The notes under the pieces were generated by a model. The model worked only from the letters and a program-made list of their open reading frames with translations, was not told the DNA's origin and searched no databases. Of a DNA stretch of 64,000 nt, positions 7,666-16,545 are shown piece by piece. The stretch's first letter is position 1; each line of letters opens with the position of its first letter. The stretch comes from Parvibaculum sedimenti. Lineage in GTDB: Bacteria; Pseudomonadota; Alphaproteobacteria; Parvibaculales; Parvibaculaceae. Position numbers and translations under genes: made by a program. The stretch is from the NCBI RefSeq assembly GCF_009184905.1, contig NZ_WESC01000001.1, forward strand, positions 1-64,000, in the 5' to 3' direction.

Positions 7666-9057
7666 CTAGAGGGATGGCGGCACGCTGAAGCTGGTTGGCG
7701 CGGGATCGATGACGACGGGCCCGGAGCCATGCATTTCGAGAATGGCGAGGCCGCGTTCCGTCCGTCCGTCGGGCAGAAAACGGAAAATGCCGTCGACGCC
7801 CGCAAAGCCATCCGGCTCGGTGAGCGATTGCGCGGTGAAGCGCTCGCCCTCGGGCTTCGAGGCGAGCGCCACCGCGAGGCTCACGGCGTCATAGGCAAGG
7901 CTCACGATGCGCGGCGGCGTCGAGCCGTAGACGCGGGCATAGCGCGCGACGAACTGCGCATGCGCCTCGGGCGGCGGCGCGGGATACCAGCCGCCGTCGA
8001 GCGAGGGTTCGCTCTGCAGCGAAGGATCGTCCCAGAGGCCGGTGCCGAGGAACTTCACCTTGCGCGGGTCGACATCGTAATACGGCAGCAGTGGCGCAAG
8101 CGCGCGCAGCCGCGCGCCTCCTTCCGGCACGAAGACGGCCTGAAAGTTCACATCGCCGATCGTGTCCTGCTTTTCGATTTCCTTGAGGCCTTGCACGTCA
8201 TTGGCCTTCTTCAGTTCGCTGCGCTTGGCGAGCAGCGCGCCATGGCGGGCGCCGTAATTGGCCAGTTGCTGCACCGGCCCGTTCATGCCCAGGCCATTCG
8301 CCGGATAAGTCTCGACGGCCGCGATATGGGCTCCATGGTCGGCGACCGCCTGCTCGAAGGCCGCGCGCACACGGATGCCGTAATCGTTCTGCGGGAAAAG
8401 CGCCGCGAAATTGGTGATGCCGTGCAACGCCGCATAGTCGACGATGCGGTTCACGTCCGCGCTCGGCAGGAAGGAGAGGAGATAGACCCCGTTGCCCGCG
8501 ACAGTGGAGTCCGTCGAAAAGGCGACGACCGGCACATTGGCGCCATGGGCGACTGGTGCCACCGCGCTCACCTCTTCGGCGAAGAGCGGCCCGATGATGA
8601 GATCGGCGCCTTCCTTCACGGCCTCGGTCGCCGCCGTCTGCGCGCCGAGCGCGCTGCCGCCGGTCGCTTTGGGGATGAGCAGGATGTTCGGATTGTTGAA
8701 CTCGAACAGTGCGAGCTGCGCGGCGTTGTAGAGCGAGTTCGACAGCGCCCGCACATCGGGTCGCGAGGAATTGAACGGCAGCAGCAGCGCCACGCGGATG
8801 AGCGGGCGCCCCTCCATCTGCTTCGGCGTGTAGAAGCCGCCGGTCTGGCGCGTCGCCTGCGGCTCGACCTTTTGCGGCGGCGGCTGCACGGCGATGGGCG
8901 GCGACTGGAGGACCGGGCGCGGTGGCGGCGCTTCCTCGGCGCCGCCGAATCCGGCGCAGCCCGCAAGGCTCAAGCCTGCACCGAGAAAAACAAGCGCCCC
9001 CAGAACCGAACGGAAGCCAGAAGGAAGATGCGAGGCGAGGCGCTGCATGCGAACCAT
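7666..9057 (-). CDS. LpoA-like penicillin-binding protein activator lipoprotein
   Basis: 463 residues. A lipoprotein signal peptide ends in LSLAGC with Cys34, followed by a Pro-rich linker and a periplasmic-binding-protein fold (IRVALLLPFNSSRPDVRALSNSLYNAAQLALFE..., IIGPLFAEEVSAVAPVAH). This is the YraM/LpoA-type family; in gammaproteobacteria LpoA activates the peptidoglycan synthase PBP1a from the outer membrane. The divergent position from rsmI and yraN is the same as in many proteobacteria. ATG at 9057 is used because longer readings place non-conserved sequence before the signal peptide. The exact partner enzyme is unknown. Confidence 0.85.
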   Translation of the reverse strand: MVRMQRLASHLPSGFRSVLGALVFLGAGLSLAGCAGFGGAEEAPPPRPVLQSPPIAVQPPPQKVEPQATRQTGGFYTPKQMEGRPLIRVALLLPFNSSRPDVRALSNSLYNAAQLALFEFNNPNILLIPKATGGSALGAQTAATEAVKEGADLIIGPLFAEEVSAVAPVAHGANVPVVAFSTDSTVAGNGVYLLSFLPSADVNRIVDYAALHGITNFAALFPQNDYGIRVRAAFEQAVADHGAHIAAVETYPANGLGMNGPVQQLANYGARHGALLAKRSELKKANDVQGLKEIEKQDTIGDVNFQAVFVPEGGARLRALAPLLPYYDVDPRKVKFLGTGLWDDPSLQSEPSLDGGWYPAPPPEAHAQFVARYARVYGSTPPRIVSLAYDAVSLAVALASKPEGERFTAQSLTEPDGFAGVDGIFRFLPDGRTERGLAILEMHGSGPVVIDPAPTSFSVPPSL

Positions 9058-9193
9058 ATGTCCCAGAAATGAAGGCTGGAGCCTAATCTCGCTCCCGGCC
9101 CAAGTAAACGCCAAGGCTCCCCCGATGCGGCCCGGCATTGCCAAATAAGGCGGTCCGGCGCAAGGTCGCCACACCCCCGAAACCGGAAGTCTC

Positions 9194-10069
9194 ATGTCGA
9201 AACCTGCTCCCGATCGCTCTCTCAATGCCCTTGCGCCCGGCCTTTATGTGACGGCGACGCCTATCGGCAATGCCTCCGACATCAGCCTGCGCGCGCTCGA
9301 CGTGCTGCGGGGTGCCGATCTTGTCCTTTGCGAAGATACGCGGGTGACGGCAAAGCTTTTCGCCATTCACGGGATCGACACGAAAATGGCGCCCTACCAC
9401 GACCATAACGCCGCGGAGATGCGGCCGAAGGTTCTGCGCCGTCTCGAAGCGGGCGAACGCATTGCGCTGGTGTCGGACGCGGGTACGCCGCTCATCTCCG
9501 ATCCCGGTTACAAGCTCGTGCGCGAGGCGGTGGAGGCCGGCCACAATGTGACAACGCTGCCCGGCGCCTCCTCCGTCATGGCGGCGCTGACGCTGGCGGG
9601 CCTGCCCACGGATCGTTTCTTCTTTGCGGGGTTCCTCTCCGCAAAGCAGGAGGCGCGGCGCAAGGAGCTGGCCGACCTCGCCGCCGTTCCGGCGACGCTC
9701 GTCTTTCTCGAAAGCGCGAACCGGCTCGATGCCTCGCTCGCCGATATGGCGATGGCGCTTGGGCCCCGGGAGGCGGCCGTCGCCCGCGAACTGACCAAGC
9801 GCTTCGAGGAGGTGCGCCGCGGGCACCTCTCCGACCTTGCCGCGCATTATGCCGAAGCGGGCGCGCCCAAGGGCGAGATCGTGGTGGTGGTGGGCCCGCC
9901 GGCCGCACGCGCGCCCCTTTGCCAGGGAGAAGTCGATGCCATGCTCGAAAACGCCCTGAAGCGAACGAGCCTCAAGGACGCGGTCGCCGAAGTCACGGCC
10001 ATGACCGGGCTTCCCCGGCGCGAGGTCTATGCTCGCGCCCTGACGCTCTCGGGCGACGACGGCGAATGA
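9194..10069 (+). CDS. rsmI: 16S rRNA (cytidine1402-2'-O)-methyltransferase RsmI
   Basis: 291 residues, tetrapyrrole-methylase fold. RsmI methylates the ribose of C1402 in the decoding centre, using SAM. Visible signatures are GLYVTATPIGNASDISLRAL, CEDTRVTAKLF, HDHNAAE, LVSDAGTPLISDPGYKLV and LPGASSVMAALTLAGLPTD, all typical. The start ATG is at 9194. Its TGA overlaps the yraN ATG. It is divergent from the lpoA-like gene. Confidence 0.97.
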   Translation: MSKPAPDRSLNALAPGLYVTATPIGNASDISLRALDVLRGADLVLCEDTRVTAKLFAIHGIDTKMAPYHDHNAAEMRPKVLRRLEAGERIALVSDAGTPLISDPGYKLVREAVEAGHNVTTLPGASSVMAALTLAGLPTDRFFFAGFLSAKQEARRKELADLAAVPATLVFLESANRLDASLADMAMALGPREAAVARELTKRFEEVRRGHLSDLAAHYAEAGAPKGEIVVVVGPPAARAPLCQGEVDAMLENALKRTSLKDAVAEVTAMTGLPRREVYARALTLSGDDGE

Positions 10070-10434
10070 GGGGCGATGCGGCGCGGGGCCGCGCGGCCCA
10101 TACCTCCGGCCTTCGCGCCGAGGCGCTGGCCGCTCTTTTCCTTCAACTCAAGGGTTATCGCATCCTGGCGCGGCGCATGAAGACCCGGGCGGGCGAAATC
10201 GACCTCGTGGTTCGGCGCGGGCGTAGCCTCGTCTTCGTGGAGGTCAAGGCCCGGAGCGATCTGGAGGCTGCCGCCGAAGCGCTTCAGATGCGCCAGCGCG
10301 CCCGCCTCGCCCGCGCGGCGGAGCTGTTCGTCGGTGCCCGTCCGGCGCTGATGGATCTCGACATGCGGTTCGACCTGGTTCTGGTGGCACCACGCCGCTG
10401 GCCCCGCCATTTGCCCGATGCCTGGCGGCCCTGA
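10066..10434 (+). CDS. yraN: YraN/UPF0102 family nuclease-like protein
   Basis: 122 residues. The family has an endonuclease-like (Holliday-junction resolvase-type) fold; the conserved motif is GEIDLVVRRGRSLVFVEVKARSD, with Glu, Asp and the ExK pattern of PD-(D/E)XK nucleases, preceded by GLRAEALAALFLQLKGYRILARR. The in vivo role is unknown. ATG at 10066 overlaps the rsmI stop (ATGA), the usual arrangement. Confidence 0.93.
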   Translation: MRGDAARGRAAHTSGLRAEALAALFLQLKGYRILARRMKTRAGEIDLVVRRGRSLVFVEVKARSDLEAAAEALQMRQRARLARAAELFVGARPALMDLDMRFDLVLVAPRRWPRHLPDAWRP

Positions 10435-10527
10435 ACCGCAGCGGCCCAACTATCGTCATAATATCGCCGCATGGCCGGGGTCTTTTTGCGTGATGGTTCG
10501 TTTCGATGGCTCGAAAGGCTGAGCATA

Positions 10528-11127
10528 ATGCGACATCTCACGACGGCGCGGCTTCTTCCGGCGCTTCTCATCTCGGCTCTCTCCTTGTCCGGATGCATCC
10601 CTCTGGTCGTGGGCGCGGGTGCGACGGGCGCTGTTGCTGCTGCGCAGGATCGCGGCCTTGAACAGGGCGTCAACGACAACGAAATCGCCTTCGAGATTAA
10701 TCGCAGGCTTGCGGACAAGAATGGCGATCTCTTCCGTCGCGTTTCGACGCAGGTGAACCGGGGCCGCGTCGTACTCATCGGCACGGTCGCCAGGACAGAG
10801 GATCGCCTGACCGTTGTGGAGATCAGCCGCAAGGTCGATGGCGTGAAGCAGGTCATCGACGAACTTCAGGTTGGACAGCCCCTGAGCTTCTCCGAGAATA
10901 CCGACGACACGGTGATTACGACCAAGCTTCGCGGCGAGATCACGGGCGACTCGAAAATTTCAAGCATCAACTACTCGATCGACACTGTGCGCGGCACGGT
11001 TTACCTGATGGGCATAGCCCAGAACCAGTCCGAGCTTGATCGCGTGATCGCGCATGCGCGCGGGGTCTCCGGCGTCCGCAACGTCGTCTCGAATGTCGAG
11101 GTCAAATCCTCCATAACGCAGCAGTAA
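10528..11127 (+). CDS. BON-domain lipoprotein (DolP/OsmY-like)
   Basis: 199 residues. The signal peptide ends in SLSGC with Cys23 as the lipidation site. Two BON domains follow (about 45-112 and 120-195), with the VLIGTVARTEDR and VYLMGIAQNQSEL strands and the VRNVVSNVEV end. BON lipoproteins such as DolP bind phospholipid and support outer membrane integrity. It follows yraN by 93 bases, mirroring the yraN-dolP neighbourhood of gammaproteobacteria. ATG at 10528 has AAAGG upstream; a longer reading to 10471 would bury the signal peptide. Confidence 0.9.
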   Translation: MRHLTTARLLPALLISALSLSGCIPLVVGAGATGAVAAAQDRGLEQGVNDNEIAFEINRRLADKNGDLFRRVSTQVNRGRVVLIGTVARTEDRLTVVEISRKVDGVKQVIDELQVGQPLSFSENTDDTVITTKLRGEITGDSKISSINYSIDTVRGTVYLMGIAQNQSELDRVIAHARGVSGVRNVVSNVEVKSSITQQ

Positions 11128-11205
11128 ATCCTTCCGCTCATTTCTTCGGCCATGATGGCGAGAGGTGTCTTGCCGTCATGGCGCTTCCCGCGCCATGATC
11201 GACAC

Positions 11206-12063
11206 ATGGGCAAGGCTGAGGCTGACATCGAAGCCGAACTGAGAGCCGCGGGCGAGACGCCTGACGACGCGCTCGACATCGCGCGTCTGGCGCTCGCCTT
11301 TGCAGCGCTTGACCGCCCAGGCATTTCGCTGGCGCCCTATGAAGAACATCTGAAGGAACTCGTCCGCAGCCTGCGCGTGAGGCTCAGCCCCGATCCGTCG
11401 CGAAGCGGCGACAGCGCGGAGGTCGTCGCCGGCGCGCTTGCGGCCATCGTCGCCGATCGTTTCCTCTATCGAGGTGATAATGCGACTTACGACGATCCGC
11501 AGAATGCGAACCTGATGCATGTGATAGATCGGCGCAAAGGCTTGCCGGTGACGCTCGGCATTCTCTATCTGCATGCCGCCCGGTCGCTCGGTCTCGATAT
11601 TTGCGGGCTCAACTTTCCCGGCCATTTCGTGCTGCGTCTTCGCGTCGGTCAAACCGCCGCGATCATTGATCCGTTCAATCGGGGCGAGCTTCTTTCCACC
11701 GCCGATCTTCTTCGCCTTCTTCGCAGTATCGAGGGCGAGGAAGCAAAGCTGACGCCGGAGACTCATGCGTCGGTGAGTGCGCGTGACATTCTGCTCCGAC
11801 TACAGAATAATATTCTGAGCCGCGCCATTCGCGCCAATGAGCTGGATCGCGCGCGAGACGTCGTCGCCCGCATGATATGGATCGCGCCGCGCCGCGCCGG
11901 ATTGCATTTCGAGCTTGGCCGCCTCGAGGTCCATGCGGGCCATATGGGTGCGGCGGCCGAAGCTTTCGAAATCTGCCGCAACATGGCGTCGGGCGATGGT
12001 GAAATGCGCATCGCAGGCATGGCCGAAGAGGCGCTGCGTCGCCTCAAGACACGCCTGAATTAG
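11206..12063 (+). CDS. SirB1 family transglutaminase-like / TPR protein
   Basis: 285 residues. The N-terminal half is the SirB1 transglutaminase-like domain: NLMHVIDRRKGLPVTLGILY, GLDICGLNFPGHFVLRLR and IIDPFNRGELL are the family motifs. The C-terminal part (about 195-285) has TPR-like helices. The biochemical role is not established. ATG at 11206 is preferred; in-frame ATGs at 11152 and 11155 add an unlikely leader. It sits 78 bases after the BON lipoprotein. Confidence 0.85.
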   Translation: MGKAEADIEAELRAAGETPDDALDIARLALAFAALDRPGISLAPYEEHLKELVRSLRVRLSPDPSRSGDSAEVVAGALAAIVADRFLYRGDNATYDDPQNANLMHVIDRRKGLPVTLGILYLHAARSLGLDICGLNFPGHFVLRLRVGQTAAIIDPFNRGELLSTADLLRLLRSIEGEEAKLTPETHASVSARDILLRLQNNILSRAIRANELDRARDVVARMIWIAPRRAGLHFELGRLEVHAGHMGAAAEAFEICRNMASGDGEMRIAGMAEEALRRLKTRLN

Positions 12064-12064
12064 C

Positions 12065-12751
12065 TCAAGGCCGGGGCATGGGGATTGACTGCACCGAGTG
12101 CAGGAAGTCGCGCATGGCGTCTCCCGCGCCGGTCAGCACCATTTCCACACCGATGGTCGCGACGATGAGGCCCATGAGCCGCGTCACCACGGTGAGATTG
12201 GTTTCCCCCAGAAAGCGCACGATGCGCGGCGCCTGCATGAACATGAGATAGGTGACGCCTGCGATCACCGTGAAGGCTGCGATCGAGACGGCTGTATAGA
12301 GAACTCCCGGATTGGCCGCGAAGCCGACTGCGGTCGCGATGGTGCCGGGGCCCGCGATCATCGGCATGCCGAGCGGCGATACCGCGATCGAAAGTTGGGC
12401 GCGGATAATGTCGGCGCGCGGTTCCTCGCCCTCGACCTGCTGAGGCACCTGCACGGAAGAGGACCGGCCTTGAAGCATCTCGTAGCCGACAATGGCGACC
12501 AGGATTCCGCCCGCGATCCGGAGCGCGGCCATGGTGATGCCGAACATTTCGAAAATGACCTTGCCCGCAACGCTGAAGAGGATGACGACGAAAAGCGCGG
12601 TCAGCACCGCGTTGCGGGCGATGGCGCGGCGCACCGGCGGCCGGTCGCCTGCCGTCAGCGCGATGAAGATCGGCGTCGCTGAAATCGGGTTCGCAATGGC
12701 GAAATAGCCGGCCAGCGCCGTCAGGCCGAAGGTGATGAGTTCGTTGGTCAT
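12065..12751 (-). CDS. MarC family inner membrane protein
   Basis: 228 residues with six hydrophobic segments. MarC/UPF0056 signatures are visible: FAIANPISATPIFIALTAG near the N-terminus, GGILVAIVGYEML, and SPLGMPMIAGPGTIATAVGF. The substrate is unknown; the old link to multiple antibiotic resistance is not supported experimentally. ATG at 12751 follows GGGAG. It is convergent with the SirB1 gene, with one base between their stops, and divergent from gshB. Confidence 0.93.
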   Translation of the reverse strand: MTNELITFGLTALAGYFAIANPISATPIFIALTAGDRPPVRRAIARNAVLTALFVVILFSVAGKVIFEMFGITMAALRIAGGILVAIVGYEMLQGRSSSVQVPQQVEGEEPRADIIRAQLSIAVSPLGMPMIAGPGTIATAVGFAANPGVLYTAVSIAAFTVIAGVTYLMFMQAPRIVRFLGETNLTVVTRLMGLIVATIGVEMVLTGAGDAMRDFLHSVQSIPMPRP

Positions 12752-12948
12752 GTGCTCTCCCGTCGAAGCAACAGGGTCGTGCCTTCGGCCCAAAACTGCA
12801 AGCATGGACCGCCGGCCCTCTGGTCTTTTGCCTGCCCCCTTCCCATGTCGAGGGCAAAATGGGCTAAAACAACTGGCCCGCTTAAAACGCGGACCGCGAG
12901 ACGCCACATTCGACGCCAGAAGAAACCAGCCTCAAGACCGGAGCCCCC

Positions 12949-13887
12949 ATGAGCCTCAAAGTCGCGATCCAGATGGACCCGATCCATACGATCAACATCA
13001 ACGCGGATTCGACCTTCGCACTCGGTCTGGAAGCGCAGGCGCGCGGGCACAGGCTCTTCTATTACGAGCCGAAAGAGCTTTCGATGCGCGACGGCCGCGT
13101 CTATGCGCGTGGCCGCTCCATGACGCTCCGCCGCGAGATCGGCAATCATTCGACGCTGGGCAGCCTCGAAAAGATCGACCTTCACGAGGTCGACGTGGTG
13201 TTGATGCGGCAGGACCCGCCCTTCGACATGAGCTACATCACCGCGACGCATATGCTGGAGATGGTCCATCCCAAAACGCTCGTCGTGAACGATCCGGCGG
13301 AAGTCAGGAACGCGCCGGAGAAGCTTTTCGCGACGCGCTTCGAGGGCTTGCTGCCGCCGACGCTCATCAGCCGCGACCCGGAAGAGATCCGTGCCTTCCG
13401 CAGGGAGTTCGGCGACATCATCGTGAAGCCGCTTTTCGGCAATGGCGGCATGGGCGTCTTCCGCATCCGCGAGGGCGACGAGAACCTGAACTCGCTGCTC
13501 GAAATGTTCGGCCAGATGAACCGCGAACCGGTCATCGTGCAGAAATATCTTTCCGATGTGCGCAAGGGCGACAAGCGCATCATCCTTGTCGACGGCAAGC
13601 CCGTGGGCGCGATCAACCGCGTACCGGCCGAGGGCGAGGCGCGGTCCAACATGCATGTCGGCGGCCGTCCCGAGCAGTCGAAGCTCACAAAGCGCGAGCA
13701 GGAAATCTGCGAGATCATCGGTCCGGACCTGAAGAAGCGCGGACTGATCTTTGTCGGCATCGACGTCATCGGCGATTATCTCACCGAGATCAACGTCACC
13801 TCGCCGACCGGCATTCAGGAGATCGACCGCTTCGACCAGACCAACATTGCGGCGCTCGTCTGGGATGCGATCGAGGGAAGAAAATAG
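12949..13887 (+). CDS. gshB: glutathione synthetase
   Basis: 312 residues, ATP-grasp fold. GshB joins gamma-glutamylcysteine and glycine to make glutathione. Signatures: [68 protein letters not shown] (ATP-grasp loop), [20 protein letters not shown] and the metal-binding [14 protein letters not shown]. The last ~295 bp, from about 13591, recur at 15012-15311 at about 97% identity, so this gene's 3' end has been involved in a duplication or integration. The gene itself looks intact. Confidence 0.97.
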   Translation: MSLKVAIQMDPIHTININADSTFALGLEAQARGHRLFYYEPKELSMRDGRVYARGRSMTLRREIGNHSTLGSLEKIDLHEVDVVLMRQDPPFDMSYITATHMLEMVHPKTLVVNDPAEVRNAPEKLFATRFEGLLPPTLISRDPEEIRAFRREFGDIIVKPLFGNGGMGVFRIREGDENLNSLLEMFGQMNREPVIVQKYLSDVRKGDKRIILVDGKPVGAINRVPAEGEARSNMHVGGRPEQSKLTKREQEICEIIGPDLKKRGLIFVGIDVIGDYLTEINVTSPTGIQEIDRFDQTNIAALVWDAIEGRK

Positions 13888-13949
13888 CGACGGGGATTGT
13901 GGTGAGGGGCACGCCGCAATCATCCCGTCTGAGGTGGTGGGAGGCTTCG

Positions 13950-14978
13950 ATGAACCATGTCGTATTGGACAAAGTTGACGAAAAGACCATTCGGAATTTT
14001 CAGAACCGATTTCTGGTCGTGCTGCTTCTCCTCGTGCCGCTGAATGCCTACCGGCTTTACCCCATGAATATGGCTGTTCCCGGGATTCAGGCTCTTGCGG
14101 TCGTCTTTCTCTTTGTCGTGAACAACTTTGCGAGGCAAAGGGTCTTTCTCACCTTCCTGATCCTTGTGACCCTCGTCAATCTCGTCGCTCAATTTTTTGG
14201 TCAGAGGCAGGATGTGATAGTCGGTGCTTTCATGCCGCTCACCTGCATGACGCTTTACTGGCATTCGGACAAGAGCTGGATTGGCGCCTTTCTCGGGTCT
14301 TATTTGCTGCTGGCGACCGGCCTCAATATCTATGAGTGGAGCGAGGCCCGAGGGCCTTACGATTTTTATGCGATGGAGCTCAAGTGCCTTCTGGCTGTCG
14401 TCTCGGCAGGCATGGTCGTTTATTACCTGGACTATGTGCACAAGCAAATGAACCAGCAGCTTGTCTTTATCAAACGTAACCGCGACTACTACAAAAGCGT
14501 CGCCGGCAGGGATTATCTGACCGGCTTGCGAAATCGCAGCGCCCTCACCGAGCTCTTCAACGCGGCGGAGAGGCGGTTCAACTCCGTCATCCTTATCGAC
14601 CTCGATGACTTCAAATCGATCAACGATCTCTACGGACACGCGATCGGCGATGACTACCTTCGTTCCGTCGCCGACGTGCTGCGCAAGCTTGAGAATGACG
14701 ATCTGGTTGCAGGGCGGCTTGGTGGCGATGAGTTCCTCGTCATGGCCTCATGTCGTGACGAAGCCGATGTCGAGGCGCTTGGCGAGAAAATCGGCGATAT
14801 GATTGCGGCAATTCGTGTTCCGTCCGCGCAGACTTTTACCGGCAGCACGGCCAGCATCGGCATGTGCTTCAGCCTTGCGGAGATAGATCTTCTGGACGCC
14901 ATCAAAGTGGCCGACAAGGAGATGTATGAAAACAAGAAGGCGCGCGCCGGCAGGTCGACGCTCACGCAGCTATACTAA
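13950..14978 (+). CDS. membrane-anchored diguanylate cyclase (GGDEF)
   Basis: 342 residues. About five or six hydrophobic segments lie in residues 24-160, with no recognisable sensor family, then a short helix and a GGDEF domain with the canonical GGDEF active site at 258-262 (RLGGDEF). It should make cyclic di-GMP from two GTP. The product-inhibition RxxD site is not seen at its usual spacing upstream of GGDEF. ATG at 13950 follows GGGAGGC. A counted line is about 47% GC, clearly lower than gshB, and the gene lies between a full gshB and a second copy of the gshB 3' end, indicating insertion. Confidence 0.9.
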   Translation: MNHVVLDKVDEKTIRNFQNRFLVVLLLLVPLNAYRLYPMNMAVPGIQALAVVFLFVVNNFARQRVFLTFLILVTLVNLVAQFFGQRQDVIVGAFMPLTCMTLYWHSDKSWIGAFLGSYLLLATGLNIYEWSEARGPYDFYAMELKCLLAVVSAGMVVYYLDYVHKQMNQQLVFIKRNRDYYKSVAGRDYLTGLRNRSALTELFNAAERRFNSVILIDLDDFKSINDLYGHAIGDDYLRSVADVLRKLENDDLVAGRLGGDEFLVMASCRDEADVEALGEKIGDMIAAIRVPSAQTFTGSTASIGMCFSLAEIDLLDAIKVADKEMYENKKARAGRSTLTQLY

Positions 14979-15011
14979 TGTCGTGAAGGCCGGCGGACGA
15001 TTCAACGGAGA

Positions 15012-15311
15012 GACGGCAAGCCCGTGGGCGCGATCAACCGCGTACCGGTCGAGGGCGAGGCGCGGTCCAACATGCATGTCGGCGGCCGTCCCGAGCAGTC
15101 GAAACTCACAAAACGCGAGCAGGAAATCTGCGAGATCATCGGTCCGGACCTGAAGAAGCGCGGACTGATCTTTGTCGGCATCGACGTCATCGGCGATTAT
15201 CTCACCGAGATCAACGTCGCCTCGCCGACCGGCATTCAGGAGATCGACCGCTTCGACCAGACCAACATTGTGGCGCTGGTGTGGGACGCGATCGAGGCGC
15301 GGCGTAGCTAG
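15012..15311 (+). pseudogene. duplicated 3' fragment of gshB
   Basis: From 15012 the sequence repeats the last third of gshB (13591-13887), offset by 1421 bp. It keeps the frame for about 98 residues and ends in its own TAG. By eye I count about eight or nine base differences over ~285 bp, clustering toward the 3' end; they change Ala to Val, Thr to Ala and Ala to Val. It lacks the substrate and ATP-binding N-terminal parts, so it cannot be a synthetase. It is either the displaced original gshB end or an imported one. Confidence 0.93.
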
Positions 15312-15379
15312 AGTCTCTATCCCCTCGACTCGCTTCGTTCAAACAGGTTGAATACGGACAAAACTGAGTAACGGGGGCT

Positions 15380-16030
15380 GTGGTGATTCATTTCAGAATA
15401 ATCCGGTATGTCACTCTGGTCTGTGGGTTCTTTCTCGCAGGCTGTGCGCCAAAAAATATCGACCAGAGCTATGCTTTTTCCCAGACCGCGGGAAAGGGGG
15501 TAGTAATTGGTTCGATTACCTATGTGGGTGCATCCTCGGCCTGTACGGTCGTTTACCGAAAGATCGGCGATACCAATATTAGCTATTTCAGCGCCGGACA
15601 TTCCGACATGCTGGTCTCGTTGGTTGCGGGTAATGACATAGAGGGGGGTGCGGACAAAGGCGATCTCTTCGCTGTTGAAGTGCCCGCGGGAGACTATGAG
15701 ATCGTGCGTTGGGCGGCTAGCAGCGGCTATGCACATATGGGATCAGCGGAGGATTTCAGTATCCACTTCCACGTGGAGCCGGGCAAAGCTGTCTATCTCG
15801 GCAATTTTTATTTCGAGGAGGCTGACAGGTTTGGTGCCACAACGACGGGTATGATCATGGATTATAGGGACCGTGCGGAGCGGGACATGAAGGTTTTTGT
15901 GAAGAAGTATCCCGGGTTTTCCAACATCAAAATTGCTTCGAGTATCGAGACGGGCCGCGTTTACAAGAATTTGGGACAAGGATCCAACGTCTCGATCGAG
16001 ATTCCGCCCATAATGGTTATCACACATTGA
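15380..16030 (+). CDS. hypothetical lipoprotein
   Basis: 216 residues starting with GTG at 15380 after a CGGGGG ribosome-binding-site-like stretch. A lipoprotein signal peptide ends in FLAGC with Cys22. The mature part is beta-rich and contains VEVPAGDYEIVRWA and VEPGKAVYLGNFYFE, a pattern seen in DUF2846-like or carboxypeptidase-regulatory-like folds; I do not recognise a specific family. GC is low (about 48-57% in counted lines). It lies in the odd patch between the gshB fragment and a dipeptidase remnant, with no partner genes. Confidence 0.65.
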   Translation: MVIHFRIIRYVTLVCGFFLAGCAPKNIDQSYAFSQTAGKGVVIGSITYVGASSACTVVYRKIGDTNISYFSAGHSDMLVSLVAGNDIEGGADKGDLFAVEVPAGDYEIVRWAASSGYAHMGSAEDFSIHFHVEPGKAVYLGNFYFEEADRFGATTTGMIMDYRDRAERDMKVFVKKYPGFSNIKIASSIETGRVYKNLGQGSNVSIEIPPIMVITH

Positions 16031-16065
16031 GCAATGCTTCGTGGTTGTGCTCCGATGGCAAATAG

Positions 16066-16479
16066 CCGGCGCGATCGACCACCTCCCTGCCGAAGGAGAA
16101 AAAGGCAGCGCGCCGCAAGCTTGCGAAGTCGCTCGGCCTTACGAGCCTCGACGCGTTCTTCGCTGCGAGCCCGGATGTGAGGACAAAATTTCGAACGGGT
16201 GTCGGGGCGATCAACAGGAAATATCCGCCTGCCACCGTCTCCGATCTCGTCGATCACGTCGACTATGCGGTGAAGCTGATCGGCATCGACCATGTCGGCA
16301 TCGCGTCGGGCTTCCAGGGCGGTGGCGGCGTCACGGGCTGGGCCAATGCGGGCGAAACCTTGAACCTGACGAAGGATCTCGTCCGCCGTGGCTATTCGCA
16401 GGACGGTATTGCCAGGTTCTGGGGCGGCAACATCATGCGCGTCATGGACGAGGTTGCCGCCGCGCGGAAAGCGCCATAG
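16066..16479 (+). pseudogene. 5'-truncated membrane dipeptidase (peptidase M19)
   Basis: The open frame after a TAG at 16063-16065 reads the last ~138 residues of an M19 (renal dipeptidase-like) zinc peptidase: TVSDLVDHVDYAVKLIGIDHVG, GGGGVTGWANAGETLNLT and RGYSQDGIARFWGGNIMRVM are family hallmarks. M19 enzymes are ~330-400 residues with metal ligands in the missing N-terminal part. The usual GSDFDG motif reads ASGFQG here, so a conserved Asp is lost too. The first plausible start is GTG at 16177. It is a dead remnant, probably left when the adjacent insertion was acquired. Confidence 0.8.
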
Positions 16480-16545
16480 GCCGCTCACTCCGGCACTCGC
16501 CTACCCGCATTGTCTGCGTCATGATGCGTCGAAACGGAGTGCGAC

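Noticed and set aside
9058-9225. N-terminal extension of the LpoA-like lipoprotein to 9225
   Set aside because: It would bury the signal peptide and overlap the start of the divergent rsmI gene.
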